64,000 nt of DNA from Ruminococcus flavefaciens FD-1 (GCA_000174895.1 ACOK01000089.1:1-64000), one strand, 5' to 3'; counted from the first letter of the stretch, positions 46,354 through 55,418 are shown. Notes: a model not told the origin generated them from the sequence alone. Numbers and translations: made by a program.

Positions 46354-47498
46354 ATCTCCGCTCCTCCTTTCAGCACCTCATACAGCCGCCTGATAACGGC
46401 TTCTTCGCAGAAATGCTCCATTACACGTTCTTTAGCGGCATTTCCGAATCTCTCACGCATATCCCTGTCAGACGCAAGACGGATGACCGCCTTAGCAAGT
46501 GCCTTCGGGTCATCGGGAGCAACAGTCAGCCCCGTTTCGCCGTGAATGCTCACATAAGGCACTCCCGAAGGAAGAGCCGTATTTATAACGGGCTTGCCGT
46601 AAATCATCGCTTCAAGCTGTACAATGCCGAATGCCTCGCTCTTCACAACGGAGGGAAGCACGAATATATCGCAGTCGGCATATGCCTGTTTAAGCTGTTC
46701 ATCGGGGAGAAATCCCAGAAAATGGACTTTTTCCGAAATGCCGAACCTTTCAGCCATAGCTTCCAGCTTTTCACGGAGTTCGCCTGTGCCTGCGATAAAC
46801 AGCTCTATTTTCTGTCTGCTTTCCGTGGCATAGCGGAAAGCTTTCAGTAGTACCTCCACGCCCTTGTAGTAGACAAGTCTGCCTGTGAAAAACACCTTTA
46901 CGCTTTCGCTGTCGGTGCATTTCCCGGTCAGGAATGGAACTCTCTCGATGCTGAGATATTCTGCGGGAGTTATACCGTATGGCACTATCCTGCATTTCTC
47001 CGCAAATCCGGGCAGATAATCCGAACCCTTGATATGTCCCTCAGTAGCCACAGCCACAGCATCCGCACGTTTCAGCAGATACCGCATAAAGGGCTTGTAC
47101 ACCAGCATCAGCTTTTTCTGCTTGACAATATCGCTGTGCCATGATACCACCACTCTGCCTCTGAACCCCGAAAGCATAAGTGCAAAATCGGCAAGGGGAA
47201 AGGGGACGTGGATATGCACCACATCCGCATTTTGCGCCATTTTCCTGAAAAGCCGCACAAACGACAGGGAAACGGGGCATGAGAAATAAGTCCCGAAACT
47301 GCCTGCACGGGTAAGGTCAACGCCATTCACATTCTCACGGACTGTGAGCCCTCTGCCGTCACGGCAGACGAGAGTTTTCACCTCAACTCCGTCCATAGCG
47401 CCAAGCTCCTCGGAATACTGCTTAACGAGAGTCTCGATGCCTCCCGTATGAGGGTAATATGCCTTGTTTACCTCTAAGATACGCAGTTTTCTGCTCAT
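46350..47498 (-). CDS. Glycosyltransferase family 4 (first)
   Basis: A 382-residue GT-B enzyme: the N-terminal acceptor domain begins ILEVNKAYYPHTGGIETLV, and the C-terminal nucleotide-sugar domain has FTGRLVYYKGVEVLLKAF and the E-x7-E motif around SEAFGIVQLEAM. No membrane span. It probably adds a GDP- or UDP-sugar to a lipid-linked glycan. Overlaps its neighbours by 4 nt on both sides. Confidence 0.9.
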   Translation of the reverse strand: MSRKLRILEVNKAYYPHTGGIETLVKQYSEELGAMDGVEVKTLVCRDGRGLTVRENVNGVDLTRAGSFGTYFSCPVSLSFVRLFRKMAQNADVVHIHVPFPLADFALMLSGFRGRVVVSWHSDIVKQKKLMLVYKPFMRYLLKRADAVAVATEGHIKGSDYLPGFAEKCRIVPYGITPAEYLSIERVPFLTGKCTDSESVKVFFTGRLVYYKGVEVLLKAFRYATESRQKIELFIAGTGELREKLEAMAERFGISEKVHFLGFLPDEQLKQAYADCDIFVLPSVVKSEAFGIVQLEAMIYGKPVINTALPSGVPYVSIHGETGLTVAPDDPKALAKAVIRLASDRDMRERFGNAAKERVMEHFCEEAVIRRLYEVLKGGAEI

Positions 47499-47722
47499 AA
47501 CTGCTTGTCGTAGCCGTACTCACCGATATACTTCATCGTATAGTCCTTGAGTTCGATACCTGCTTTTCTTGCAAGTCCTGCCATTTCTATGGTTTTCTGC
47601 TTCAGCTCCTCATTCGTATCGAGAGTATCGTTTTTCAGATTCTCGAAAAATTCGGGGAAGTATTTCTCGAATTTCATTTTGAACTCCTCTTCGGGAGTAA
47701 GCTCAAATATATTTTCACTCAT
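47495..47722 (-). CDS. Small hypothetical protein between two glycosyltransferases
   Basis: A 75-residue acidic, helical protein (FELTPEEEFKMKFEKYFPEF and a later ELKDYTMKYIGEYG). The start at ATG 47722 has AAGGAGA upstream; nine further upstream codons are unsupported. The 4-nt overlap with the next gene implies coupling. No family recognised. Confidence 0.7.
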   Translation of the reverse strand: MSENIFELTPEEEFKMKFEKYFPEFFENLKNDTLDTNEELKQKTIEMAGLARKAGIELKDYTMKYIGEYGYDKQL

Positions 47723-47745
47723 GATTATTCTCCTTTTCCGACGGA

Positions 47746-48891
47746 TCAAATTAAGTCTTTATATACAGCGTTGAGCATTTCAGCCGACTTTTCCCATGTA
47801 AAGCCTTTTGCACGCTCAATGCCCTTTCGGCTCAGTTCTTTTCTAAGCTTTTCGTCAGTGCACAGCCTGTACAGTCCCTGAGCGATGCTCTTTACGGAGT
47901 ATGCGTCGCAGATCACTGCACAGTCGCCTGTTACCTCGGGAAGTGATGCCTCGCACGACGCAAGCACAGGCACACCGCAGGCCATAGCCTCCAGCGGCGG
48001 CATACCGAATCCCTCATATATGGACGGGAATACAAATGCCAGCGCTCCGCACATCAGCGGATTCAGATCCTCGGAGGGCACATATTTCGTGAATATCACC
48101 TTATCCGTAAGTCCCAGCCTTTCCACACGGCTGTATATTCCGTCATTGAGCCAGCCCTTGCCCCCTGCCATGACCAGCTTAGGGCATTTGTCACCCAGTT
48201 TGCCGGCAAGATGACCATAGGCTGTGATAAGTCTTTCCAGATTCTTTCTCGGCTCGATAGTGCCAAGATAGAGGAAGTATTCGCCCTCGATATCAAGGGA
48301 CTTCTTTACCTCGGGGATACGCCCGGGCTCGGTGCAGGGATGGAATCTCTCCGTATCCACACCGCAGGGCACGACACGTATCTTTTTCTCATGCTGAGGG
48401 AAGTATTTCACTATCTCCGACTTTGAGAATTCCGAATCGGTAACTATGATATCCGCCCTTTTCATGGAGCGTTTCAGTCCCATTTCAAGCATGAAGCGGG
48501 TGCGTCCTCTTACGGTTTCGGGGAAGGCCTTGTACACCATATCATGAACGGTGACTACCTTTTTACCGTGAACAAATGGCGGCACGATGTAGTTGAAAAA
48601 ATGTGTGACATCGGACTTCCTGCCGAAAAACCACGAATAGGGCACAGGCAGGAATGTGCTTGCGGCACGGTAGAGATATCCCGAAAAATGTGAGAAATTC
48701 ATATCTATATTCTCGCCTGCAAAGCCCTCCACACGCTTTATGCGCTCATTGTCGCCGCTTGTGAAGAAGCTGTATTCGTACTTGTTTTCGGGGTGGATAC
48801 GGGCAAGCGCCTGAGTCTGTCCCACCTCGCACCAGCCGATGCCTGTTATCTTATCGCTGCAAATAGGCACAGCGTCGAAAGTTATCTTCAT
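47746..48891 (-). CDS. Glycosyltransferase family 4 (second)
   Basis: A 381-residue GT4 of the mannosyltransferase type: the early segment [32 protein letters not shown], then [15 protein letters not shown] and [19 protein letters not shown] with the E-x7-E pair. It probably transfers mannose or rhamnose from a GDP-sugar made by this cluster. Confidence 0.9.
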   Translation of the reverse strand: MKITFDAVPICSDKITGIGWCEVGQTQALARIHPENKYEYSFFTSGDNERIKRVEGFAGENIDMNFSHFSGYLYRAASTFLPVPYSWFFGRKSDVTHFFNYIVPPFVHGKKVVTVHDMVYKAFPETVRGRTRFMLEMGLKRSMKRADIIVTDSEFSKSEIVKYFPQHEKKIRVVPCGVDTERFHPCTEPGRIPEVKKSLDIEGEYFLYLGTIEPRKNLERLITAYGHLAGKLGDKCPKLVMAGGKGWLNDGIYSRVERLGLTDKVIFTKYVPSEDLNPLMCGALAFVFPSIYEGFGMPPLEAMACGVPVLASCEASLPEVTGDCAVICDAYSVKSIAQGLYRLCTDEKLRKELSRKGIERAKGFTWEKSAEMLNAVYKDLI

Positions 48892-48900
48892 TCTTACCTC

Positions 48901-49170
48901 TTAAAGCATTATCTTACGAATTATAGTTTCTTCAAGTTCTTTTATGTAGTTGTCGGTATCCTCCACAGAGAAGCCCGAGCCTGCGAATATAAAGCCTTTT
49001 GCCTTATTAAGGGGCATATTCCTTATCTTTTCCAGCTCGGCATTTACTGCCGCATCGGACATTTTCATCTCGTCCAGTGCAAGGATAAGAGAGTTGTAAG
49101 CGTCAACTTTAGCAAGAACGTCATTTCTTGCGTAGCCGCCTTTTTCCGTCCTGAGAACCATTTCTCCCAT
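48901..49170 (-). CDS. Small protein with two DivIVA-like motifs
   Basis: An 89-residue helical protein. Two segments, GGYARNDVLAKVDAYN (about 11-26) and GFSVEDTDNYIKELEE (about 66-81), both resemble the GY-x3-DV-x2-(F/Y)(I/L) pattern at the start of DivIVA-type domains. No coiled-coil extension as in true DivIVA. It lies between gmd and a GT4. A role in organising the glycan machinery at the membrane is speculation. Confidence 0.65.
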   Translation of the reverse strand: MGEMVLRTEKGGYARNDVLAKVDAYNSLILALDEMKMSDAAVNAELEKIRNMPLNKAKGFIFAGSGFSVEDTDNYIKELEETIIRKIML

Positions 49171-49197
49171 AATAATGCTCCTTTACAATAACCTACA

Positions 49198-49225
49198 AAT
49201 ATAGAGAGGCCGCCCTCTCTATATT
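49198..49225. other. Perfect 12-bp hairpin between gmd and the DivIVA-like gene
   Basis: AATATAGAGAGG (49198-49209) and its exact complement (49214-49225) flank a 4-nt loop. There is no T-run on the minus strand, so an RNA processing or stability element is more likely than a terminator. Confidence 0.6.
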
Positions 49226-49247
49226 ATCGATATGCGTAGCTGCTGTT

Positions 49248-50282
49248 TTATTTTATATCATTCACCTTGATCTCATGTTCGGTAATAGCAAGATCGTTCT
49301 TTACCATGCGTTCAACAAGCTGTGAGAAGTCTATCTCACGCTTCCAGCCCAGTGCCTTTTCAGCCTTTGACGGGTCGCCGAGAAGAATGTCTACCTCGGC
49401 AGGACGGAAGAACTGCTTGTTCACCTTTACGATAGTCTTGCCGTTTGCCTTGTTTATGCCGATCTCGTCAACGCCCTTGCCCTGCCATTCAACGTCGATG
49501 CCAACGTGTCTGAACGCAGTTTCAACGAATTCACGAACAGTTCTTGTCTCATTTGTAGCGATAACGTAATCATCGGGCTTGTCCTGCTGAAGCATCAGCC
49601 ACATTGCACGGACATAGTCCTTTGAGTGTCCCCAGTCACGCTTTGAGTCCATATTTCCCAGTTCTACGTATTCCTGAAGTCCCAGACTTATACGAGCGGC
49701 TGCCTTTGTTATCTTACGTGTAACGAACTCGATTCCACGGCGCTCGCTCTCATGGTTGAAAAGTATGCCCGAACAAGCGAACATACCGTAGCTTTCACGG
49801 TAATTCTTTGTTATCCAGTGACCGTAAAGCTTTGCAACGCCGTATGGGCTTCTCGGATAGAAAGGTGTAGTCTCCTTCTGCGGAGTCTCCTGCACCAGAC
49901 CGAACATCTCGGAAGTTGAAGCCTGATAGAAACGAGCCTCGGGCTTGACGATGCGGATAGCTTCAAGCATATTTGTAACGCCTAAAGCGTCGATATCGGC
50001 AGTACCGAGGGGAGTATCCCAGCTTGTGGCTACAAATGACTGTGCGGCAAGATTGTACACCTCGTCAGCCTGTGATATCTTCATAGCGGATATAAGTGAA
50101 ACAGGGTCGGTCATATCGGCATAGATGAGGTGCACCTTGTCCTTGAGATGCTCGATGTTGCCGTAATCAACGGTAGCCTTTCTTCTCCATATACCGTAAA
50201 CGTTGTAGCCCTTTTCCAGCAGAAGTTCTGCAAGATATGAACCGTCCTGACCTGTGATACCTGTTATAAGTGCATTTTTCAT
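49248..50282 (-). CDS. gmd: GDP-mannose 4,6-dehydratase
   Basis: A 344-residue SDR enzyme that makes GDP-4-keto-6-deoxy-D-mannose. Cofactor loop GITGQDGSYLAELLLEKGY at residues 8-26, catalytic YGVAK (Y-x3-K), and the Gmd-specific segments LNHESERRG-like (LFNHESERRGIEFVT) and GNMDSKRDWGHSKDYV. It uses the product of manC. It feeds the rmd-like reductase 3 kb downstream in the same run. Confidence 0.96.
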   Translation of the reverse strand: MKNALITGITGQDGSYLAELLLEKGYNVYGIWRRKATVDYGNIEHLKDKVHLIYADMTDPVSLISAMKISQADEVYNLAAQSFVATSWDTPLGTADIDALGVTNMLEAIRIVKPEARFYQASTSEMFGLVQETPQKETTPFYPRSPYGVAKLYGHWITKNYRESYGMFACSGILFNHESERRGIEFVTRKITKAAARISLGLQEYVELGNMDSKRDWGHSKDYVRAMWLMLQQDKPDDYVIATNETRTVREFVETAFRHVGIDVEWQGKGVDEIGINKANGKTIVKVNKQFFRPAEVDILLGDPSKAEKALGWKREIDFSQLVERMVKNDLAITEHEIKVNDIK

Positions 50283-50303
50283 TTCTATATACTCCTTTAT
50301 TTC

Positions 50304-50430
50304 AATGCGTAATTCTTATTGCGTAATGCATAATTGCGGTGTCCCCTGTCGGGGACAAATCAAAAAATTTCCATCCGTGAGCGTAAGCAAACGCATTTAA
50401 TTACGCATTACGAATTACGCATTACGAATT
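50304..50430. mobile_element. 127-bp MITE-like inverted-repeat element
   Basis: The ends 50304-50335 and 50399-50430 are inverted repeats of 32 bp matching at 26 positions without gaps, each built of repeated GCGTAAT units. The centre holds a GTCCCC/GGGGAC hairpin (50341-50356). It fills the manC-gmd gap. No coding capacity. Confidence 0.6.
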
Positions 50431-50435
50431 GTGTT

Positions 50436-51500
50436 TCATACCAGCTCAAATCTTTCCTGTCCTTTGAGCTTTGAAATGACCTTCTTAACGTCCTGCGTGC
50501 TGTTCTTGCTGCACACCAGCAGAACATCGTCCGTATCAACGATTATGAGGTCACGTGTGCCGACTGCGGCAATAAGGCGCTTGCCTCCGCATATGGTGGT
50601 ACGCTTTGAATCAACGGCTATAACGTCGCCCTCGATGTAGTTCTTGTCATCGTCAGTCTCGTTGATACGCTCCATAGCCAGCCAGCTTCCCACATCGTCC
50701 CAGCCGAAACTGCCGGGGATAGTGTAGATATTCTCAGCCTTTTCCATGATACCGAAGTCTATGGATTCCGACGGGAATGCCTCAAACTCACGGATGAGCA
50801 CTTCCTCGAAATCGTCTGTGCCGAAGCTTTCACCTATCCTTGAAGCGCCGTCGTATACCTCAGGCATGAACTTCTGTATATTCGCCATGATGGAAGATAC
50901 CTTCCACACGAACATTCCGCTGTTCCAGAGGTAATCCCCCGATGCCAGATACTTCTTAGCTGTGGCGAGGTCGGGCTTTTCCACGAATCTCTCCACCTCG
51001 AATGCATCGCCCTTTTCATCGCCGAAATTGATATAGCCGTAGCCTGTTTCGGGATATGTGGGAGTGATACCGATAGTGACCAGATTCTGTCCCTCCTCAG
51101 CAGCAGCAATGGCTTTTCTTAGGGCACGGTGATATATATTCACATAGCCGATGAGGTGGTCCGACGGAAGCACCAGCATTACGGCATCGTCATACTTTTT
51201 CTTTATCACAGCCGCCGCATAGGCTATACAGGGCGCTGTATTCCTTGCGCAGGGCTCGGAGAGTATATTCTCCTTCGGTATCTGCGGGAGCTGAGTTTCT
51301 ACTATTTCTCTGTAGGCTGCATTTGTAACTACGAAAACGTCCTCAGGTTCAACAATTTTTCCGAGGCGCTTTACGGTTTTCTGTATCATTGTCTCTTTGT
51401 CTGCGGTAAGTGAAAGGAACTGTTTGGGGCAGTTGTTTCTGCTCTTGGGCCAGAATCTCTCACCTCTGCCGCCTGCCATGATGACTGCGGTTATCTTCAT
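50436..51500 (-). CDS. manC: Mannose-1-phosphate guanylyltransferase
   Basis: A 354-residue GMP: the signature VIMAGGRGERFWPKSR and then PKQFL at the N-terminus, and VEKPDLATAKKYL in the middle. It lacks the phosphomannose isomerase domain of bifunctional ManC. It makes GDP-mannose for gmd. Its start overlaps the initiating transferase stop by 4 nt. Confidence 0.95.
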   Translation of the reverse strand: MKITAVIMAGGRGERFWPKSRNNCPKQFLSLTADKETMIQKTVKRLGKIVEPEDVFVVTNAAYREIVETQLPQIPKENILSEPCARNTAPCIAYAAAVIKKKYDDAVMLVLPSDHLIGYVNIYHRALRKAIAAAEEGQNLVTIGITPTYPETGYGYINFGDEKGDAFEVERFVEKPDLATAKKYLASGDYLWNSGMFVWKVSSIMANIQKFMPEVYDGASRIGESFGTDDFEEVLIREFEAFPSESIDFGIMEKAENIYTIPGSFGWDDVGSWLAMERINETDDDKNYIEGDVIAVDSKRTTICGGKRLIAAVGTRDLIIVDTDDVLLVCSKNSTQDVKKVISKLKGQERFELV

Positions 51501-52882
51501 TCTTTGTTGTTCTCCTCTTTATCTTTCTGCTGTACAGCCAGTACAGCTTCTGCTGACTCTGCATTGTTCTTCGGTGGGAAGAGCATTGTTTTCAGTGTCA
51601 TAAGTATTATCTGAAGGTCCATGCGCATTGAGAAATTCTCAATGTACATAAGGTCCATTTTCAGCTTGTCATAGGGGGTAGTGTCATATACTCCCGTGAC
51701 CTGTGCGTATCCCGTAAGTCCTGCCTTGACTTTGAGTCTGAAGCCGAATTCGGGCATATCCTTTTTGTATTCCTCGGTAAGTTCGGGGCGTTCGGGTCGT
51801 GGTCCCACGACGGACATATCGCCTTTGAGGATATTGAAAAACTGCGGAAATTCGTCGATACGGAACTTCCTCAGCACCTTTCCCACAGGAGTGATGCGGT
51901 CGTCCTCCTCGGAGGCAAGACGGGCTTTTCCGTCCTTTTCGGCATCCACTATCATGCTTCGGAATTTCAGCACGTCAAATTCCCTGTTGTCGATGGTGAG
52001 GCGCTTCTGCTTGTAGAAAACAGGGCCGCCGTCGTAGAGTTTCACGGCAATTGCCGATACTATCATGAAGGGACTGAGCAGTACGATGCATACAAGCGAA
52101 AAAACAATATCGAATATGCGCTTGACCAGTCTCGATTCAAAGTCGAGGCCGTAATTCCTGCAAAGGAGGAGCGGCGTATCGAAAAGCCTGATATCGTCGG
52201 CTCCTCGGATGATTATATCCGATATCTTTGGCGCTATGTAAGCTCTTATGGAGCGCTCGAAGCAGAATTTCAGATAGTCGTTGCGGAGCTCCGCAGGGAT
52301 GTCGCAGATGATGATGCCCTCATACTTCTCTATCAGCTCACGCACCTTGTCCTCGGGCTCGCTGATGCTTACAGATTCGCATATCATATACTTGTCCACT
52401 CGCTGACTCATCTTCATGACCAGCGATGCCGCCTGCTTGCTTCCGTAGAGTATCACAAGCTTTCTCGGCGGATATATCAGAAAATAGAGCTTTCCCGTCA
52501 GCACAGTCCATATGGCTATAACTCCGAAATGGACGAAAGTCATCTGCAATATGGGCGAGACCTTCATGAAGTCACGGCCGATAAGGCTGATGAGAAAATA
52601 GCTGACTGTATTGACGCAGACCATTGATATCATCTGCGAATAGAGCATATCCGTCTTTTTCAGATAGCCCAGCTTGAAGCCGCCGTATGCCTTGAAGAAA
52701 AGCCATATCAGCAGGCAGTAGATGGCGATGAGAGTCCAGTTTCCTCGCCTGTAGTACGGGAGCACGATGGTCTCGCTGTAATTTTCGTACCACACATAGG
52801 CGAAGATACCCGTCAGTATCCCCATCAGCACCAGTGCAGAAGCAAAGGTGATAAGTCTTTTATATCTGTCTCTTTTACTCAT
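51497..52882 (-). CDS. Polyprenyl-phosphate sugar-1-phosphate transferase (WcaJ-like)
   Basis: A 461-residue initiating transferase: four N-terminal membrane spans (about 10-130), a Rossmann-like middle region (about 145-250), and the C-terminal sugar transferase domain (about 260-460) with FYKQKRLTIDNREFDVLKFR, KFRIDEFPQFFNILKGDMS and VGPRPE. It loads the first sugar phosphate on undecaprenyl phosphate. I chose ATG 52882; a GTG 38 codons upstream would lie at the predicted start of the transcript. First gene of the cluster. Confidence 0.9.
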   Translation of the reverse strand: MSKRDRYKRLITFASALVLMGILTGIFAYVWYENYSETIVLPYYRRGNWTLIAIYCLLIWLFFKAYGGFKLGYLKKTDMLYSQMISMVCVNTVSYFLISLIGRDFMKVSPILQMTFVHFGVIAIWTVLTGKLYFLIYPPRKLVILYGSKQAASLVMKMSQRVDKYMICESVSISEPEDKVRELIEKYEGIIICDIPAELRNDYLKFCFERSIRAYIAPKISDIIIRGADDIRLFDTPLLLCRNYGLDFESRLVKRIFDIVFSLVCIVLLSPFMIVSAIAVKLYDGGPVFYKQKRLTIDNREFDVLKFRSMIVDAEKDGKARLASEEDDRITPVGKVLRKFRIDEFPQFFNILKGDMSVVGPRPERPELTEEYKKDMPEFGFRLKVKAGLTGYAQVTGVYDTTPYDKLKMDLMYIENFSMRMDLQIILMTLKTMLFPPKNNAESAEAVLAVQQKDKEENNKE

Positions 52883-53004
52883 ATCACTATTATCGTGCGA
52901 CCAAAAATGGTCTGATTCCTTTATAAGTCGTAGCTTCACGCATTCAATGCCGCCCATATGTACCGAAACCGGGAAGATCAACTGTGAAGCCTTCACTAAT
53001 CTAA

Positions 53005-53033
53005 ATTATAGCAAATAGCGGAATAAGTGTCAA
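53005..53033 (-). promoter_or_regulatory. Promoter of the polysaccharide cluster
   Basis: On the minus strand TTGACA (53033-53028), 17-bp spacer, TATAAT (53010-53005). The predicted leader (about 115 nt) carries two small hairpins, GTGAAG/CTTCAC at 52984-52996 and GACCA/TGGTC near 52899-52912. Confidence 0.85.
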
Positions 53034-53094
53034 TAGAACCTGCCTTGTTTTACAAAAACCTGCCATAAAATACAGCATAATGCACAGTTTTTCT

Positions 53095-53135
53095 TTAAGG
53101 CATCTTCATCACAAGATTTGAGCGGTGTCGCCTTA
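53095..53135. repeat. Possible relic of the TTAAGGC element
   Basis: TTAAGGCA at 53095 and GGTGTCGCCTTA ending at 53135 resemble the ends of the element at 61623-61802, with almost all of the centre missing. The match is short and could be chance. Confidence 0.3.
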
Positions 53136-53170
53136 CCGCAGGATCTGACAGGATATCCGTCACGGTGCGG

Positions 53171-53635
53171 TTATAATATAGATGTGTAGTCTTCGGGCTT
53201 CTCATTTCTGCCGCCGATCCTCACAGCAGAAAGGATCACAGCCGCAGTTACGGGAATGACGCAGGGGATAATTCTGCGCTTGTACATACTGCTTATCCGT
53301 TCAATTTCAAACTTGCCCGACCAGCCCCTGATGTCAGCATAATGGCAAAGATTATGAAGCATGACCATGCAGATGATAAATCCCAGAACCAAAAAAATGA
53401 CCGACAGTACATTTGGGGCTTTTTTCCGGCTTCCGCACATTACAGTTCCTGCCGTCATAAGCAGTGCGGACACTATAAAATACACCCCTGTCAGGGTCAG
53501 AAATTTGCCGTATGAGGCACGGTTGTATAAAAGTCCAAGACCTGTCATAACAGGCATAAAAAGGCAGTATACCGCCGAAAGCAGCAGTATCGCCGCTTTC
53601 AGGAGATGTACCGCTTTAACGGTTGATTTTCTCAT
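53171..53635 (-). CDS. Hypothetical membrane protein
   Basis: A 154-residue protein with four predicted membrane spans (about 8-28, 43-63, 72-95 and 127-147). SD GGAG lies 8 nt before ATG 53635. It is divergent from spoIVB. No family recognised. Downstream, an ACCGCA/TGCGGT hairpin (53134-53170) may end its transcript. Confidence 0.65.
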   Translation of the reverse strand: MRKSTVKAVHLLKAAILLLSAVYCLFMPVMTGLGLLYNRASYGKFLTLTGVYFIVSALLMTAGTVMCGSRKKAPNVLSVIFLVLGFIICMVMLHNLCHYADIRGWSGKFEIERISSMYKRRIIPCVIPVTAAVILSAVRIGGRNEKPEDYTSIL

Positions 53636-53724
53636 TTCTGTCTCCGATTTTCATTTATATTTTGCAGCTGCGTGATAATAATAGTATTGTTCACCCTGCA
53701 AGTGAACACGAAAGGAATGACTTG

Positions 53725-54951
53725 ATGCATATCAGAAAAATTATGACAAAAACCGCCGCAGCTCTATTATCTGCGGCTCTTGCGGGATTATTCACCGCCG
53801 CAGGCTATTATTCGGAAAGGCTGCCGGATTCGGTCACTTCCTCTTTCGGCGATGAGCTGAAAATAGCCCAATACCCCGAGATAAAGCTGTGCTCCGGAAC
53901 TGTTTGCGGCGGAAGTACCGCTACTCTTTCCCTATTCGGCGCCATCCCCGTCAAGAACATTGAAGTCCGCCAGGAGGAAGCTCCCGTATTCATAGCGGGC
54001 GGAAGTCCCTTCGGAATAAAGCTTCTCATGGAAGGCGTTATGGTCACGGGCCTGGGCGATGTGGAGACCGCCGGCGGATGTGCAGTCTGCCCTGCGGCCG
54101 ACGCAGGCCTGAAAACAGGGGATATCGTATGTTCAGCCAACGGAAAAACGCTGACCTCGAACCTCCAGCTGCAAGCCATTATCACAAGAAGCAGCGGCAG
54201 TCCCATCCCCTTGTCGGTACAGCGTGACGGTGACAGCTTCGATACCGTGCTGAATCCGGTATTTTCGGACAAAACTCAGCGCTGGACAGGCGGTATGTGG
54301 GTGCGTGACAGCATCGCAGGAATAGGAACTATGACTTTCATCGACAAGTCCACAGGCCGTTTTGCAGGTCTGGGGCATCCTATCTGCGACTCCGATACAG
54401 GCGGCATGGTACCTCTGCACAGCGGCGAGGCGGTACCCGTTGATATCACAGACACCAAACGTGGCGGACGTGGGATCCCCGGCGAGCTTCATGGACGTTT
54501 CAGTCCGGGCGGAAGCTTCGGAACTCTCGACACTAACACCGAATGCGGTATATTCGGGCAGCTCAGCGACGCAGCACTTGAACGTTTCGCAGCAGAAGGC
54601 GAGGAATTCCGCCTCGGCTACCGTCAGGATATAAACACGGGCAAGGCTCAGGTATATACCACTGTAAACGGCGATAAACCGCAGAAATACGATATTCTCA
54701 TTGAGAAGATAGACTATAATTCCGAGGACGAATCCAAGAATATGATGATAACGATAACCGACCCTAAGCTTCTTGAAGCGTCGGGCGGCATAGTTCAGGG
54801 TATGAGCGGAAGTCCCATCATACAGAACGGCCGACTCATCGGTGCAGTGACCCATGTATTCGTGTCGGATCCATCCCGTGGATTTGCAATATTTGCGGAA
54901 AACATGGCTGAGCATATGAATGACGGCGAATACGCCGGCGAGAGCGAATGA
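53725..54951 (+). CDS. spoIVB: SpoIVB-type signalling serine peptidase
   Basis: A 408-residue protein: N-terminal membrane anchor (about 8-28), a PDZ domain (about 105-170; AGLKTGDIVCSANGK) and a C-terminal chymotrypsin-like peptidase. The SpoIVB hallmarks are His in FAGLGHPICD and Ser in QGMSGSPIIQNG. In Bacillus it is secreted into the intermembrane space of the forespore and triggers pro-sigma-K processing. Start ATG 53725 with AAAGGA upstream; 34 earlier in-frame codons are unsupported. No other sporulation gene is in the window, so sporulation is suggested but not shown. Confidence 0.92.
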   Translation: MHIRKIMTKTAAALLSAALAGLFTAAGYYSERLPDSVTSSFGDELKIAQYPEIKLCSGTVCGGSTATLSLFGAIPVKNIEVRQEEAPVFIAGGSPFGIKLLMEGVMVTGLGDVETAGGCAVCPAADAGLKTGDIVCSANGKTLTSNLQLQAIITRSSGSPIPLSVQRDGDSFDTVLNPVFSDKTQRWTGGMWVRDSIAGIGTMTFIDKSTGRFAGLGHPICDSDTGGMVPLHSGEAVPVDITDTKRGGRGIPGELHGRFSPGGSFGTLDTNTECGIFGQLSDAALERFAAEGEEFRLGYRQDINTGKAQVYTTVNGDKPQKYDILIEKIDYNSEDESKNMMITITDPKLLEASGGIVQGMSGSPIIQNGRLIGAVTHVFVSDPSRGFAIFAENMAEHMNDGEYAGESE

Positions 54952-54988
54952 CCATCGGTCAGTCAGCAGCATTCCCATAAAACAAAAT

Positions 54989-55010
54989 GGGCGTTACAAC
55001 TGTAACGCCC
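54989..55010. terminator. Terminator between spoIVB and ptsH
   Basis: A 9-bp perfect stem (GGGCGTTAC / GTAACGCCC, loop AACT). On the minus strand it is followed by ATTTTGTTTT, so it best fits the end of ptsH. It may also end spoIVB. Confidence 0.75.
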
Positions 55011-55030
55011 TTGAGTTTGTTCGTTGGTAA

Positions 55031-55303
55031 TTATCTGTTTTCTTCACTGAAACCGCTGTCAACGAGATCGATAAGAGCGTCTACAGCAGCCTTTTCATCA
55101 GCGCCGTCTGCGATAACCTTGATGGTAGTACCGCCAACGATACCGAGTGAAAGAATACCGAGTAAGCTCTTAGCATTTACTCTGCGCTCTTCCTTTTCGA
55201 TCCAGATAGATGCCTTGAATTCGTTAGCCTTCTGGATAAAGAAGGTTGCAGGTCTTGCGTGAAGTCCAACCTGGTTCTTAACTGTTACTTCTCTGACAAA
55301 CAT
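55031..55303 (-). CDS. ptsH: Phosphocarrier protein HPr
   Basis: A 90-residue HPr. His15 (GLHARPATFF), the site phosphorylated by Enzyme I, and Ser46 (NAKSLLGI), the site for HPr kinase/CcpA control in Bacillota, are both at their standard positions from ATG 55303. SD AGGAGAG is upstream; 25 earlier in-frame codons are unsupported. It stands alone, without ptsI. Confidence 0.95.
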   Translation of the reverse strand: MFVREVTVKNQVGLHARPATFFIQKANEFKASIWIEKEERRVNAKSLLGILSLGIVGGTTIKVIADGADEKAAVDALIDLVDSGFSEENR

Positions 55304-55389
55304 ATACAACTCTCCTATTCTCTGATACGCCGCTGTTGTTTTTAATTTTAAGTTCAGCGGTCGCCGCAAATATCTCACTTGCTGATATC

Positions 55390-55418
55390 ATTATACAATC
55401 AAATTTTTGCATAGTCAA
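55390..55418 (-). promoter_or_regulatory. ptsH promoter
   Basis: On the minus strand TTGACT (55418-55413), 17-bp spacer, TATAAT (55395-55390), about 85 bp upstream of ATG. Confidence 0.8.

Noticed and set aside
50336-50360. Member of the TGTAGGG palindrome family in the manC-gmd gap
   Set aside because: It lacks the TGTAGGG start and GCCCTC loop; it is better read as the centre of the separate 127-bp inverted-repeat element.
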